From Datisca glomerata (lineage: Eukaryota > Streptophyta > Magnoliopsida > Cucurbitales > Datiscaceae), in assembly GCA_003255025.1 (NCBI GenBank), contig QANY01003987.1:685546-749545 (forward strand): a DNA stretch of 64,000 bases, in the 5' to 3' direction. This document shows, piece after piece, positions 1 to 11,779 of this stretch (its first letter is position 1; each line of letters begins with the position of its first letter). A program made the position numbers and the translations under genes. Under the pieces are notes generated by a model. The model worked only from the letters and a program-made list of their open reading frames with translations, made no database searches and had not been told where the DNA came from.

Positions 1-48
1 AATAGGAAATTAAAAGTTTCTCTCATATAATGTCATTTTAATCTAGTA
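1..48 (-). mobile_element. Helitron 5' terminus (element runs out of the window)
   Basis: Read on the minus strand, this edge starts near position 48 with TACTAGATTAAAATG and continues into GAGAAACTTTTAATTTCC. That resembles the usual plant Helitron 5' end (an AT-rich start followed by an AAACTTTTgATTT block). Similar ends occur at 53907-53947 and 54565-54606. The body would lie to the left of the window. The terminal dinucleotide is TA rather than TC, so the exact end is uncertain. Confidence 0.45.
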
Positions 49-1508
49 TATAAATATAGATAAAGATGTTTGAGTCTTAAAAATTAGTAGGGAAAAGAAA
101 ATAAAATGTGTAGGACTATATTTTCATTATTTGGAGTCTTTAGAATGTGTAGAGAAACTAGGAATATGAATGAATTTTACGATATTAATAATTTTCTTCT
201 CTTTCACTCTCCTTCCACTTACTTTTCCTTTCATTTTTAATCAATTATGTGCTTAGAGACGACTAAACTAGTAGATTTTGCTTAACAGAGGGTTAGTAGT
301 AAGAATTTTAAAATGTATGGACTAAATTAGTAAACAAATTAAAAAATGTGATTCTAAAGTAGTCAAAATCCTAGTGGTGTTTTGCAAATTTGCCAAAAAA
401 AACCTACTATTTATCTATTTTCCTTCAACTTCGTAGTCATTGTTTTGCAGGAGTGAAGACGTGAACCACCTCTTTTGTAGAGGAGATTAGTGATTACCAC
501 TGAATTACGTCATTCATCTTTTGTTTTTTTGTTTATTGAGTGTGAATACAATATCTTTTTTTTACTTTGCTCCAAAACTGAGATCATCTTATCAATTTTG
601 TACTATGTTAAAACGTAAATTATTCATATAATGAAGACTTTTTTTTAACTCTCTTTCATAATTGCCGCTTAATCACTTCACTTATATTTCACATGCAGAG
701 AAACATTTCTCTCCATCGTTATGCAAAACGAGGCCAGTCTCTCTTAGAATTTGGATCCTTGGTAGTTGCTTAGAATTACGGTAGATGAGATATTGAATCT
801 AAGCCATTCAACTAGATCTGGATGGCTCATATTCAATGTTAAAAATTTTAAAAATTTAAAATTAATTTATCTTTTTCTTACAATTTGACACGATCTAAAC
901 CGTTCAGATTTAATTGGACGATTTGACAGTACCAAACTGTCATGTCTGTCATTAAAAACCAACGATCCCTTTTCTCTCTCCTTTCTCAAGATGAAAATGA
1001 TAGTTTAAACGTTAAAAATGAATGAGTTTAAAATTTGAGGTCCAAAGTAAAACAAGAAAAAAGGGAGATATTGATCGGTTTGTTTAATAAATGCCTAAAA
1101 ACAAATTGAATTGAGATTTTTGACAACTTTTCAAACCATAAATTTTGACCCCTTTTGCCTCGAAAAAAAACAGTGATATTCTTGTTAGAATGTTCAAATT
1201 ATTTGCGTGTCACTGAAATTGTTCATTTAATTTAAAACAAAGTTTTCATATCCATTAAAAGAAGAAAATTACAACGATCTGACAGTGGATATATGAAGCT
1301 GATCTAAGGCACATAAAATTAACATATATCTCCTGATAACTCTTGTTAAGCCTGATTGAGATGATATTACGATCTATTAAGAAATTTTATTATCTAGGGA
1401 GAGAAGATCCTTAATTCCAATGGCTGCTTATCTGTGTAGATCCGGAATTATCTATTATGTTATCTGAACAGATTAGTCCTTGGCTAAGTATAGTTATTAT
1501 GATGATGA
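49..1508. other. AT-rich non-coding sequence
   Basis: No coding region, RNA gene or clear repeat structure was recognised. The sequence is AT-rich with many stops in all frames. Its last five bases (GATGA) form the left copy of the target duplication of the solo LTR that follows. Confidence 0.5.
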
Positions 1509-3731
1509 TGTTGGGGGTAATGCCCTCAAAACATGTATGTTGACATTTTAATATGTAATTTAATGGAATTATATTTTTCTTATAATTGTTCTTTTAAATT
1601 ATTGTTGAATAATTTATATAAATATCTAAAAATTTCATATTCATTAATGAGATTATGATCATGCATAAGTACGCGAGAATTAAGATAATAGATAATGAAT
1701 AAAATTGTTAACAACATATCAAAGTTTAGAATCTTTAATGAATTATTGCTAGTACGGTTCACTAAGCATTATGAATGCATTTGATCTAGATCCGGATCAT
1801 TGATGCGGATAGACATCTTAGTGAATATATTTTATATAATAAGATTATATACGATAGGAGAGATGTGAATTAATATCTTTATTAACTTGTCATTTATCAT
1901 AAAAATTTAATAAACATTAATCTGATGATCATATGTAGATCAGTCTGACTCCTGAGTAATCATGAACTTCTATACATGTCTACTAGATCTTTTGATTCAC
2001 TCATTAAAGTTTGTTCATAAAACAGGCTAGTGACTTTTGTTTTAGAGATTCAGTGATATGGATAGCTGGAAACATGATCTTACAATGTTTGGAATCCAAG
2101 CTTTTATATCGGATCGTATATTGGTTCCCTTAAGTGTTAATTCTGGAACTGAATGGTTATTGAGCTCAAATTTATAATACGATTATAAATTAGTCATTCC
2201 TGGTGAATTAATGGTATTTAAGGATCAGGAGGTAATTAGAAGGGTAAATCGATAATTTTGACCATGTCTAATTTACGAATTAAAAATTAGAGGACAAAAC
2301 TACATGAAATGATTATATCAATGGACTACACGAGAATACTCTGTAAACACATTCTATAATCTCTAGGAGTGCAATTCTATATTTTTAGTGGAGTAATAAT
2401 GTAATTAATAAATAAGATTATTTAATTAAAGAGTATAATTAATAATCTAATTTATTGGAGCTTGGGATATAGGTCCATGATCTTCAAGTCACTTCTATAC
2501 TACACAGTCTAGGGTGTGAATATTTTAAGACATGAAAAAATGACTAACTTACAAAAGGAATTATAATTTAGGGGCAAGTACATAATTATGAGATAATTAC
2601 GTGTAATTAATTAAATAAATTATCTATAACAATTTTTGGATTTTATATATAAATAATTATATCAATTAATTTTCTAATTATCGATAAGTAAGATAATATA
2701 TCTAATTTATAAAATTAGATAAAGTTAAATTATAATTAAATAATAATTTAAAATTTGAATAAACAAAATCTATTATTTGTGAACTAACATATAAGCTAGT
2801 CGGTAGGGATGATCATATAAGTTAATTTTGAATTAAATGATATCTAGATATTTATCTGATTAAAATAAATAATTGATTTGTAAAAATTGTTAAATGACAT
2901 GTTAGACTGTCACATGCCAATCACTGATTGAGAATAAAAAATGAACATGGAATATTATAGTGGCACTATAGTTAGGCGTGCAATACTATAGTGCCACACG
3001 GCACTACAGTAGTGCCTTGAATTACAATGTCGTGAGGTACTGTGATACCTCATGGCACGCTGTAGTGTAGTGTAGCAGTGCAGTTGTGCACAATTACAGT
3101 GAGTCCCACTGCAATGATAATTTTATGATTACTTATTATTTTGTGTATATCGCTAAAAATATGGAGTGCCTAGAAAATATATATAGATATTATTCTATTG
3201 GTCTTAGTGCTAGATTTTTGTGTGCTAACAATACAGTCGCTATCAGGGTGAAACTCTCTGAGATTCAAAGTTAATCAAAAAGCTATGTGAGAATAATCAT
3301 TGTATTCTCTCAGAGAATAGTCTCACAAAATTATTTCTTCTCTGAAAATCTCTAGATACTATGTGTTGAGTACATTTAGAGACAAAAAAATATTCTTGCT
3401 ATATTCTACGCACCCACACACGTCCTAGTGTGTTTCAAGATTGACTTGAAAGATCTTGGTGTGGATCTCAAAGTCCGTTGTTCGTGAGAAAACAAGATCG
3501 TTGATTTGCAAGGACGCTTGATTAGACTACAAGAGATATATTTCTGTATCCATGTATGTCTTTGATTTAATATATAAATATATAATGGATGTGATTGAAA
3601 AGAATTTTCAATAAAAAATTTTATTTTATAAGCCATTGCGTCGCGGTTATTTTCTTTTATCGAAAAAGATTCATTTTTATAATTTTTTAAAAGCCCCACG
3701 CTTTCTCTGTGCGAGCGTCGCGTTTTCAACA
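1509..3731 (+). mobile_element. Solo LTR of a Copia element, with intact target duplication
   Basis: This 2223-bp block begins TGTTGGGGG and ends TTTTCAACA, so it has TG..CA ends inside a TGTTG/CAACA inverted repeat. It is flanked by a perfect 5-bp duplication, GATGA at 1504-1508 and 3732-3736. It is colinear along its whole length with the 3' LTR at 48468-50630, which directly follows a Copia pol gene; that assigns the family. No internal region is present, so this is a solo LTR, normally produced by recombination between the two LTRs of one insertion. Around 2950-3110 it holds short inverted and direct repeats of GGCACTA/TAGTGCC. Short reading frames inside it are chance. Confidence 0.9.
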
Positions 3732-3736
3732 GATGA

Positions 3737-4719
3737 GTCCCATGGAGTGTCATGGTGAGACTACACTTAGCTAAGGATATCTACTACCGAATTTTTCATT
3801 AGTGTATGTTTTGTCATTTTCATATTTTGGGGTATCACATTAAAAAAAATTTATAATTTAGTATATCGCATGTAACTTATGTGTTATAAACAAGTTGACA
3901 AAAAAAGGATATCTACTACCAAATCTTTGTAATTTTCTTCTTTTAATGGATGTGGAAACTTTGTTTTCAAAAAGAAGTAACAATTTAAGTGACTTGGAGT
4001 GTCATGGATGAGTCCATGTGGTAAGGCAAAATCATAGATGAGTCCATATGGTAAGGCAAAATCATAGATGAGTCCATATGATAGTTTGAGCATATCGTTC
4101 ACGTTGAGAAATCTATTGTGTTAGTTCAATGGGCTTCCTATGACCAAATGGATTTTGCCACACATGCCCCCGCCCATATGCCCTCCCTTATATAATTTAG
4201 GTGTTCTTAATAAACTTTCCCTACATAATTTTGGACATGTTTACTTACTGGTGTTGACTTAGATTTGTGATGAATCCCATAGATTTCATTAGATTATAAA
4301 TCCGTTGACTCTAAGATTTTAAACCTAACTAAAAAGTTCGGATTTGTAATATAATTTTGGATTTGAAAGGAAAAATACAAATTAACCCATGCTAAGATAA
4401 AAACTTATACAATACGTCCCATGTGAACGTTTTAAAATCAAGATCATCGGTAAAAATAGAATAAACTCATCACTGTTAACTCCGACAGGCAATCACCGCC
4501 ACACATGATTTCAAAAGTTACATATTGCATTAAGATAATATATTGGTTTACCCTGCATCATCTAATCAAATATAAGTTTTTCTCTATTTCTAACCCAACT
4601 AAAAAGTGTAGATGACAAATTCAAATCCAAATAATGTTGGATTTAATATGTAAAGTAAAAAATATCCCTTTTAAGTCACCACTCAAAATAATAATTTATT
4701 AATTGAATGAAAATTTTGT
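3737..4719. other. Non-coding sequence with small direct repeats
   Basis: No gene is visible. A 30-bp unit beginning GATGAGTCCATRTGG is repeated two and a half times at 4007-4084. The phrase GGATATCTACTACC occurs twice, near 3775 and 3907. From about 4233 the sequence may be the left end of a small inverted-repeat element split by the retrotransposon at 4720-10480 (see findings). Confidence 0.5.
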
Positions 4720-5386
4720 TGATGCGAAAAATATTCCAGCATCGACTGTCGTGGGGACCGCCATGTGTCGCTCGGTGATTTGTCCAATGAGTCTGCAAAA
4801 ACCAAGAACGATCGTGAAAAGCAGTAGGCAGGGCACCAGGATGGTGCCCCACCTAATGCACTCCGACGATCAAGTCATTAGAGTGTTTAGAGAAAAATAG
4901 TAGTATGGAGAATTACTTACCGTTTAATGAGAATCATCATACATTAATAATGATATTTTGTATCAGTCAAACGTCCAGGTAAAATGTATATTCTTCCTTA
5001 TTCTGATAAGGAATGGATATATTTATGATGAATATTCTCTGATCATGATATTTTGGTTATCATCTTATCCTCTTTAACAACCATTGAGATTTTCTGATAG
5101 ATTTGACGTGTGCCTATCATTTCCTTGTATGATTAATTATTATATCTTATCGTCACAAGAAAATGATACCGACTATCTTGAGTAATCACGATTCTAGGTA
5201 TGAGATTATCTCATCATCCATGTAACCTTGGTGTAAGTATAGGTGAGGTCGTGTCCATCTATCTGGTCGTGGAGGGTGCCTCGTTTGGACTTAATATGGG
5301 ACCACCCAAGAAATGAGAGTATTATGCATTGTTCGAAAATATTATTGAGTGGACTTTAACCTGAGTATTTTTTTTTCTCCTCTACA
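4720..5386 (-). repeat. 3' LTR of the Tat-like element
   Basis: Direct repeat of 9775-10480, starting TGATGCGAAAAATATTCC and ending TCCTCTACA. It is somewhat shorter than its partner because a segment near position 5275 is missing. On the minus strand it starts TGTAGAGGAG, just after the polypurine tract. Confidence 0.85.
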
Positions 5387-5402
5387 GTTTACCCCCACTT
5401 CT
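5387..5402 (-). other. Polypurine tract of the Tat-like element
   Basis: On the minus strand the bases before the 3' LTR read AGAAGTGGGGGTAAAC, a purine-rich stretch in the position expected for plus-strand priming of reverse transcription. This and the GGCGCC site at the other end fix the orientation. Confidence 0.6.
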
Positions 5403-6751
5403 TGAGTCTGGAGCATAGTGATAGAGTCAGGAAGTATGTTGTGGAGGGAACCATGAGCTTTTACCGAAGACTCTGTCTTTATACTTAATCAAGTGTTAAG
5501 CATATGTTGGCATTGAGATCGTCAAACAGTAGAGTTTGTGTCCAAATATCTAAGTATTTGTTAGGGGTTCATGGTGGCATCTCAGAGCATCTTGTGGCTG
5601 AGATGAGCTTTCTTCATATTTGTCAATTGACTCTTGGTAAAACTTTCATCATCTTGATTAATGTTGGACTTATTCATTTAATGATGTGTATGATCGTGTT
5701 GGGACCTAAAGCTCTATGGTTTAGGTTTGTGCAAGCTGCTCTGAGTAATTATTGGATCGAGTCCCTATGATTTTCATCTGGCAGAAAGGTGACTTGAGTT
5801 GGATCGGTGGTCATAACAATAAAACTTTTACACCTTCACATGAACGTATCGTGAAGACTTGGTGTTATGATTGAATCCCTTTGACTTGATATAGGCGATA
5901 AGACAACCAGTTTGTTAGGATTGCTTTACTGTGAGGTTGAATTGACGCTGTGACGTTATTGAGTCTTCCTCAGGATAGGATTTTTTCAAAATCCCACGTT
6001 TCATTCTCTGTTGATCCATGCTTGACCATGTATCTGATACATTAATTTGGCATCTCATGTCTCATGGCAGATGATGGAGTTATTACACTCAATGGCGTGC
6101 ATCCCGAGGAATCTTCTTGCCATCCAGAATTACATTTTTAGAAACTAAGCTATGGCTAGGAACCGAAGGTTTTGATGCTTTGGTTGTTGACTCTTTCTTG
6201 TAACTCAATGTTTGAGTTTTTTATCTATCCAAGTCACATAGTGATTTGACTGTCTAAGTCGTCTGTTGCTTTGTCTAAATTTATAGTGATTTTGTAATGT
6301 AGCCTGACACAACGAGTGTCTTTAATCTAGCCTTAAAGAAAATTGAGCGATTCTTCTCTTAGAGAATAAATGACTTTTGAGTATCTATGAAGTGATGCCC
6401 CCATCATCATGCCTTGAGTTTGACAATATTCTTGAGTTACTGAAGGTCCTTAGCTTCTATGCCCCTAGAATATCAACCAAATGTATCCCATCGAGCGGTG
6501 GGTTTGTATTTGGTCTTGTTGATGTTCTTTATTTGAGATGAATTGCTTATTCTTCATATCTCTGTGCTTATGTGTTTGCGCATGCAATTCATCAATGCTT
6601 TCACTTTCTAGTGGTAGGTTTTGGAGCCTTCCTTTTCATATTTATTTAAATTACGTTTCACTAATTCTCGACGGTCAGATCCTTTGGAGTCGTCTTCAGT
6701 AGAGATACCAAGATCTTTTATGATTTGTGAAATTTTGGCTAATTTCGATAC
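5403..6751. other. Untranslated interior of the Tat-like element
   Basis: About 1.35 kb between the 3' LTR and the first minisatellite. I recognise no protein domain on either strand; the longest open stretch (5504-5770, plus) shows no known motif and is probably chance. The position matches the long region downstream of pol in Tat elements. Confidence 0.45.
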
Positions 6752-7176
6752 AATAGTCACCAATGTGACTTAGGTGTCATTTTCATAATTGTGATTCTGG
6801 GTACCATAGTTATCTAGGTAACTTCGGGTACCCTAATCATCTATGTGACGTAGAGTAATATAGTCATCTGGGTGACTTAGGGTACTTAGTCATCTATGTG
6901 ACTAGGGGTACTTAGCCATATATGACTTGGGGTACTTAGCCATCTGTGTGACTTGGGGGTATCATAGTCATTTGTGTGATTTCGAGTTGCATAGTCATCT
7001 TGGTGACGTTGGGTGTTATAATCATTTGCATGTCTTTGGATCCAATATAGTCATCTAGGTGACTTTGTGTACCTTAGTCATCTGTGTGACTTGGGGTATC
7101 ATAGTCATTCATGTGACTTTGAGTGTATAGTCATCTATGTGACCGTCGTAGTCATCTGGTGACTTAAGGTACCATG
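6752..7176. repeat. Minisatellite, unit about 30 bp
   Basis: About fourteen diverged copies of a unit like TAGTCATCTGTGTGACTT followed by GGGGTAC(CA) follow one another. Units vary from about 25 to 33 bp. The block lies downstream of the pol remnant in element orientation, where Tat-lineage elements are known to carry fast-changing tandem repeats. Confidence 0.8.
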
Positions 7177-7935
7177 GAATATTACAGTGGTCATTTTACC
7201 TTATGTAAGGTCTTTTCTCCTATTCGTCTTAGGTAAGTTATGAGGTCTTGGAAAATGTGACCATTATCAAAGTACTTCGTCCATGCATGTCGTGTACTTA
7301 GGTGCCACGAAATATTACTGTGGTCTTTTGCCCTAGGTAGGGTCTTTTTTCAAATCATCTTATGCGATAAGGATGCCTCGATAGGCAGTCACCTTATGTG
7401 AGGCCTTTTATCCGAGGGTACTTTGACCTCGTGTGCCACGGGATACTTCCGTGGTCTTTTTACCGTACGTAGGGTCTTTCTTCGGATCATCCTTAGTGAT
7501 TAGAAGGTCTCATTTTGCCGTGGCCTTAGGCGAGCTCTTTCGTCTGAGGGTTCTTTAACCTCAGGTGCCATGGGATACTTCCATGATCCTTTTGCCCTAT
7601 GTAGGGTCTTTCTCCAGATCATCCTTGGTTGAGATATTTCGTCCGAGAGTTCTTTAACCTCAGGTGCCACGGGATACTTTTGGTCTTTTTGCCCTATCTA
7701 AGGTTTTTCTTTAGATCATCCTTAGTGATCAGGAGGCCTCGTTAGGCCATCACCTTGGTTGAGATCTTTCGTCCGAGCATCTCGTGTGCTCAGATGCGAT
7801 GCTTTCGTGATCCTTTTACCTTATATAGGGTCTTTTCTTCTAGTCATCTCTGGTGAGTAGGAAGTTTCGGCAGTTGTGACCTTTATCGAGGTATTTCATC
7901 CAAACATCTCATGTGCTCAGGATAACTGCTCTATG
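7160..7935. repeat. Tandem repeat, unit about 100-135 bp
   Basis: Five to six diverged copies begin with GGTGCCACGGGATACTTC (near 7168, 7300, 7431, 7566, 7665) and continue through a CCCTATGTAGGGTCTTT phrase and a CTTTCGTCCGAG phrase. The copies differ in length by internal deletion. It abuts the 30-bp minisatellite directly. Confidence 0.75.
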
Positions 7936-8019
7936 GATCACTCTTTGAATTCTTCCTTCAATTTTAGAGCTTTGCTATAATTTGCCCTTCATCCTTGTGT
8001 CTAGCTTGAGAATCTTTGT

Positions 8020-8389
8020 TGACATGCAAGCAAAGCTTCATATTCGGCTTCATTATTTGATGTCTTGAATGCGAAGCGCATCATCCTTTCAGTTATGGTC
8101 TTCTATGATGTTTTGAGTATCAGTCCGGCTTTGCTTCTGCATACGTTTGTAGAGCCATCCACGTTGAGCTCCCCTTCCATGTATGAAGGTTCTTTCCCCA
8201 TGCCTCTATCCATCATGTCATCTTGCGTGATATATTATGTACAGCCTGAGTCCTCTTTCTCTTAGGGTGGATTCATCTCTACCACAAGGTCAGTAAGTGC
8301 TTTAGCCTTATTGTTGCCTGAGGTTCATGTCTTATGTCGAACTCTCTGAGTGCTTCCCCCATCTTCCGCACGTACTCTTGGAACATTTT
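8020..8389 (-). pseudogene. Gypsy RNase H remnant
   Basis: On the minus strand the conceptual translation is interrupted by stops but keeps the order of a Tat-type RNase H: an FDI-type peptide followed by a RHEPQATI-like stretch, a DGSTN-like start of the RNase H fold, and an ALRIQDIK-like stretch before an EAEYEAL-like position. It follows the RT fragment with no room for the RT catalytic core and thumb, so an internal deletion joined the two. Not functional. Confidence 0.55.
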
Positions 8390-8695
8390 CTAGACTAAGT
8401 GATGATAGGTGGTTCCTGCATTCTTCAGTCCAATGGACAGGACTTTGTAGCAAGAAGCCTTCCTCTCACTCATAAAGGTCATCTTCTTTGGGTCTGATGG
8501 ATTCATGCGTATATGATTGTATCCAGAGAAGGTATCCATGAGACTGAGTATCTCGTGCCCCGTTGTAGCATCCATCAATTGATTAATTTTTGGAATAGGA
8601 AAGTTGTCCTTTAGGCATGCTTTACGCGGGTCATTGAAGCCTATATAGGACTTCCACTTTCTGTTCTTCATCTTTTCCTTTACCGTGTTGGCCAA
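8390..8695 (-). pseudogene. Gypsy reverse transcriptase fragment
   Basis: A 101-codon open stretch with the N-terminal part of a Ty3/Gypsy reverse transcriptase of the Tat/Athila style: FNDPRKACLKDNFPIPKI, then LMDATTGHEILSLMDTFSGY (first catalytic Asp in MDTFSGY), NHIRMNP and a GLKNAGTTYHHLV end. Intact relatives continue to the YVDD motif about 40 residues later; here the sequence passes straight to RNase H. Upstream, gag and the start of pol are replaced by a minisatellite. Remnant of an element that cannot move by itself. Confidence 0.85.
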
Positions 8696-8710
8696 TCAGT
8701 CTGGGTAGTG

Positions 8711-9115
8711 GATCTCTCAGGTCTTGATAATTATGCTTACTCTCTCGCGGGAGCGTTTGTATAATCTATGGCCTCTCAGATCTTGCTTAATGTCTCACAT
8801 GAGCAGTTACGCGTAAATTTTCATAATTTGTGACCTCTCGGATCTTGATAATCATGTTTGATATCTTCCAGAGCATTTGTGTAATTTTTGACCTATCAGA
8901 TCTTGATAATTATGCTTACTCACTCGTGGGAGCACTTACGATATCTCAGATCTTGATAATTAAGATTGCTCTCTCGTCTAAGAATTTATATGATATGTGA
9001 TATCTCAAATTTTGATAATTAAGCTTGCTCTCTCATGGGAGCATCTGCATAATTTATGACTTCTCGGATCTTGATAATTAAGATTGTTCTCTCATGGAAG
9101 CATTTGCGTAATTTA
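8711..9115. repeat. Minisatellite, unit about 60 bp
   Basis: Seven diverged copies of a unit starting TCTCGGATCTTGATAATTA and containing CTCTCGTGGGAGCATTTG. It lies on the 5' side of the RT remnant in element orientation, where gag and protease would be expected. Confidence 0.8.
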
Positions 9116-9774
9116 TGTTTTAATTGCACTTATATATTCCGTGTAAATCCCCTACCAAGTGGGCCCAAATGATTCATAGAACTCGCGCTGAGGTATCATG
9201 GTGATATAATTAAGAGATTATGAGACTTTATATTATGTCCTAGGATCTTGTTGCTTATAATGGCTTCATGCTTGATATCATACAAAATTAAAGTGCTTTA
9301 AAAAATATTCTTGAAAAGAATAGTAAAATTGAGCATAAAAAATAAGTGTCGTACCTAAAAAATTTATTCAGTAACAGAGGAGGTTCACGCGACTCCTTTT
9401 ACTCGGTAATGAAGACTGCCGTCGGTGTAGGAGTCTGACAATTTGAAAGACGCATTCACCGTTGACTGAACATCATCGATGTTGGTCGTGCTTCGCAACT
9501 GTCCGCGCTCTCGACGGCTATGAATTTTTGGATTCCGTGGTTGTTTTAGATTTTCATTTTTTTAAACAGCGTTGATTTATAGGCAGCAACGAACTTTGCA
9601 TAGCAGAAACAAATTATCATGCCAATAAAAAACTCTCCTTCATTTTCCCTCATTCTTTCTCAATCAGATACATGGATCGTTTCACCATTTTTGCAACAAT
9701 CGCGATGGTTAGTAAACTTGTTGATCAATTTTGAAAAAGGGAGATCTACATTCTCATAGACGGCGCCAAACTAT
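9116..9774 (-). other. 5' untranslated region and primer-binding site of the Tat-like element
   Basis: No gene is seen. At 9754-9771, on the minus strand, the sequence just inside the 5' LTR reads TTTGGCGCCGTCTATGAG. A GGCGCC core a few bases from the LTR is a common tRNA primer-binding site in plant Gypsy elements. The primer tRNA was not determined. Confidence 0.6.
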
Positions 9775-10480
9775 TGATGCGAAAAATATGCCAGCATCGA
9801 CTGTCGAGGGGACCACCACGCGTTGCTCTGTGATTCGTCTAAGGGGTCTGCAAAAATAAAGAACAATTAGGAAAAACAGTAGGTAGGGCACTAGGTTGGT
9901 GCCCCACCTAATGCACTCCGCCGATCAAGTCAGTAGAGTGTTTAAAGAAAATTAGCGGTATGGAGAATTACTTATCGTTTAATGGGGATCATCATACATT
10001 AATAATGATTTTGTGTATCAATCAAACGTCCAGGTTTAGTGTATCTTCTTCCTTATTCTGATAAGGAATGAAGATATTTATTGAGAATATTCTTTGATCA
10101 GGATATTTTGGTTATCATCTTATCATCTTTAACAACCATTGAGATTGCCTGATAGATTTGATGTATGCCTATATTTTCCTTGTATGACTGATTATTATAT
10201 TTTATTGTTACTATAAAAATGATATCGGCTATCTCGAGTAGCCACGTTTTTAGGTATGAGATTAACTCGTCATCCGTGTGACCTTGGTAGTGTAAGTATA
10301 GGTGGGGTCATGTCCACCGATCTAGTTGTGGAGGGTGCCTCGGTCATCATGGTGACTTTGATCACGGAGGAGTCCTCCGTTTAGACTTAATATGGGCTTT
10401 ACCCGAGAAACGGGAGTATTAGGCCTTGTTCGGAAATATTATTGAGTGAGCTTTAGCCCGGGTGTTTGTTCTCTCCTACA
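9775..10480 (-). repeat. 5' LTR of the Tat-like element
   Basis: Direct repeat of 4720-5386 with many scattered substitutions, which implies an old insertion. It keeps a segment near 10320-10380 (GTGCCTCGGTCATCATGG onward) that the other LTR has lost. Confidence 0.85.
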
Positions 10481-11013
10481 ATTATAGTAAACTTATCTAA
10501 TCTAACATAATTTAAATCATCTAATACAACATAATTCAGATTTATATTAAACACAATATTACAAATCTTAAATCTAAATTTTCAATCTAAATCCTAAATC
10601 CAAATGCACAATCCAAATCCTAAATCTAAATTCTCAATTCAAAAACTTAATAAATGTGCCCTAAATCTATAGTAAACACAATAATTCAAATTTTGAAGTC
10701 AAATACTGAATCAAAATCATTCATTCAAATGCTCAATCTAAATCTAAATCCAAGAATTTTATAAACATGCCATGTCATCCAGAAAATTTCTTTGATATCT
10801 AATCCACAAATTATAGCCTTTTTAATTTACATGAAATGAAGTATACTAACACTATTACCTACGAAAATGTACTTTTTTGTTGTCATTTTGACACACATAG
10901 ACTCGTACACTGATACATACAGAACTTGAAGGAAACACAAAACATATGACAATATACTATATAAAGTACTTTGACATTAGTATAACAACATTTATAAAAA
11001 ATGGTTAATATCA
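10481..11013. other. AT-rich non-coding sequence
   Basis: No gene. Up to about 10771 the sequence is a loose series of AAATCTAAATC/AATCCAAATC phrases and may be the right end of a small inverted-repeat element (see findings). The remainder is featureless. Confidence 0.45.
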
Positions 11014-11147
11014 TAGGACTTACTGCACTTTGCCTCAACATCAACATTCCCCCTAAACTATTTTTACTTCCTAACTGGCCCTCCAACTTTCTTCATCCAT
11101 AAACTTACCCTCCTGACCTAAAATTTCAGCCTAAACACCATTTAATT

Positions 11148-11170
11148 GATCACGTGCGTTGCACGTGATC
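11148..11170. repeat. Perfect 10-bp-arm palindrome in the left inverted repeat
   Basis: Arms GATCACGTGC and GCACGTGATC surround GTT. The central 15 bases are identical to the hairpin of the Helitron 3' end at 53134-53148. The arms contain a CACGTG G-box core twice. Confidence 0.7.
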
Positions 11171-11779
11171 AGTGAGATATAAAAAATGCCCCTATTAAAA
11201 ATCACCCACCCCTTCCCCCTTCCTCATTCCCTCGCGAAGCCCTTCCCCTCACCCTTTCTCCCTCATGACGCCCTACCCCCTCCATTATGATTTTCCAGTT
11301 CTTCTCATTCTTCCTCGAGTTCTCCCATGTCCTTCTCCTTCTTCCTCTCCCTCGAGATTTTCCAGTCACCTATTTCCACTTCACCCAACCCTAACCTTTC
11401 GATTTCCAATTCATCGAAACAACCCTAACCCTTCAATTTCCAGTTCACCGAAACAATCCTAACCCAAAAGTCCTAACCCTTCGATTTCCTTCAAACCATA
11501 TCTTCTTCTTCGATTTCACCAAATATTAGGGACTTCGAACCGGCGATTCAAATAACTCCTTCTTCTTCGTTCTTTCTTCTTCTTTGTTTTTTGGTTTTGA
11601 TTTCAGTCTCTTAAATCGGGGGAATTTTTTGTTAATTTCTGAAATGGGGACCCTGTGTTAGAATAAAATTCATTTTTTGGTTTGAATAATACTTTATTTT
11701 CGTGGATACCCAACACTATTGAATTGGAAAGGGGACCATGTTATTTTTCTATCATTTCTTAGTTCAGAACTACCAGACA

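Larger units (their letters stand above)
4720..10480 (-). mobile_element. Internally deleted Tat-like Gypsy LTR retrotransposon
   Basis: Two direct repeats, 4720-5386 and 9775-10480, act as LTRs. Both begin TGATGCG and end CTACA on the plus strand, i.e. TGTAG..CATCA in element orientation. A GGCGCC-type primer-binding site lies inside the right LTR and a purine tract (on the minus strand) inside the left one, so the element reads right to left. Between them survive only a piece of reverse transcriptase (8390-8695) and of RNase H (about 8020-8389), plus three minisatellite blocks. Gag, protease, the RT catalytic YVDD region and integrase were not found. The five bases on each side (TTTGT and ATTAT) do not match, so no target duplication is confirmed. 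The Tat assignment rests on the RT style and on tandem repeats between pol and the 3' LTR. Confidence 0.8.

Noticed and set aside
1580..1762. Short minus-strand frame inside the solo LTR
   Set aside because: The corresponding stretch in the sister LTR at 48540-48730 is not preserved as a frame; LTR sequence.
11392..11482. CCCTAACCCT motifs suggesting interstitial telomere repeats
   Set aside because: Copies are not in register (spaced by unrelated bases) and the plant telomere unit CCCTAAA is not repeated in tandem.
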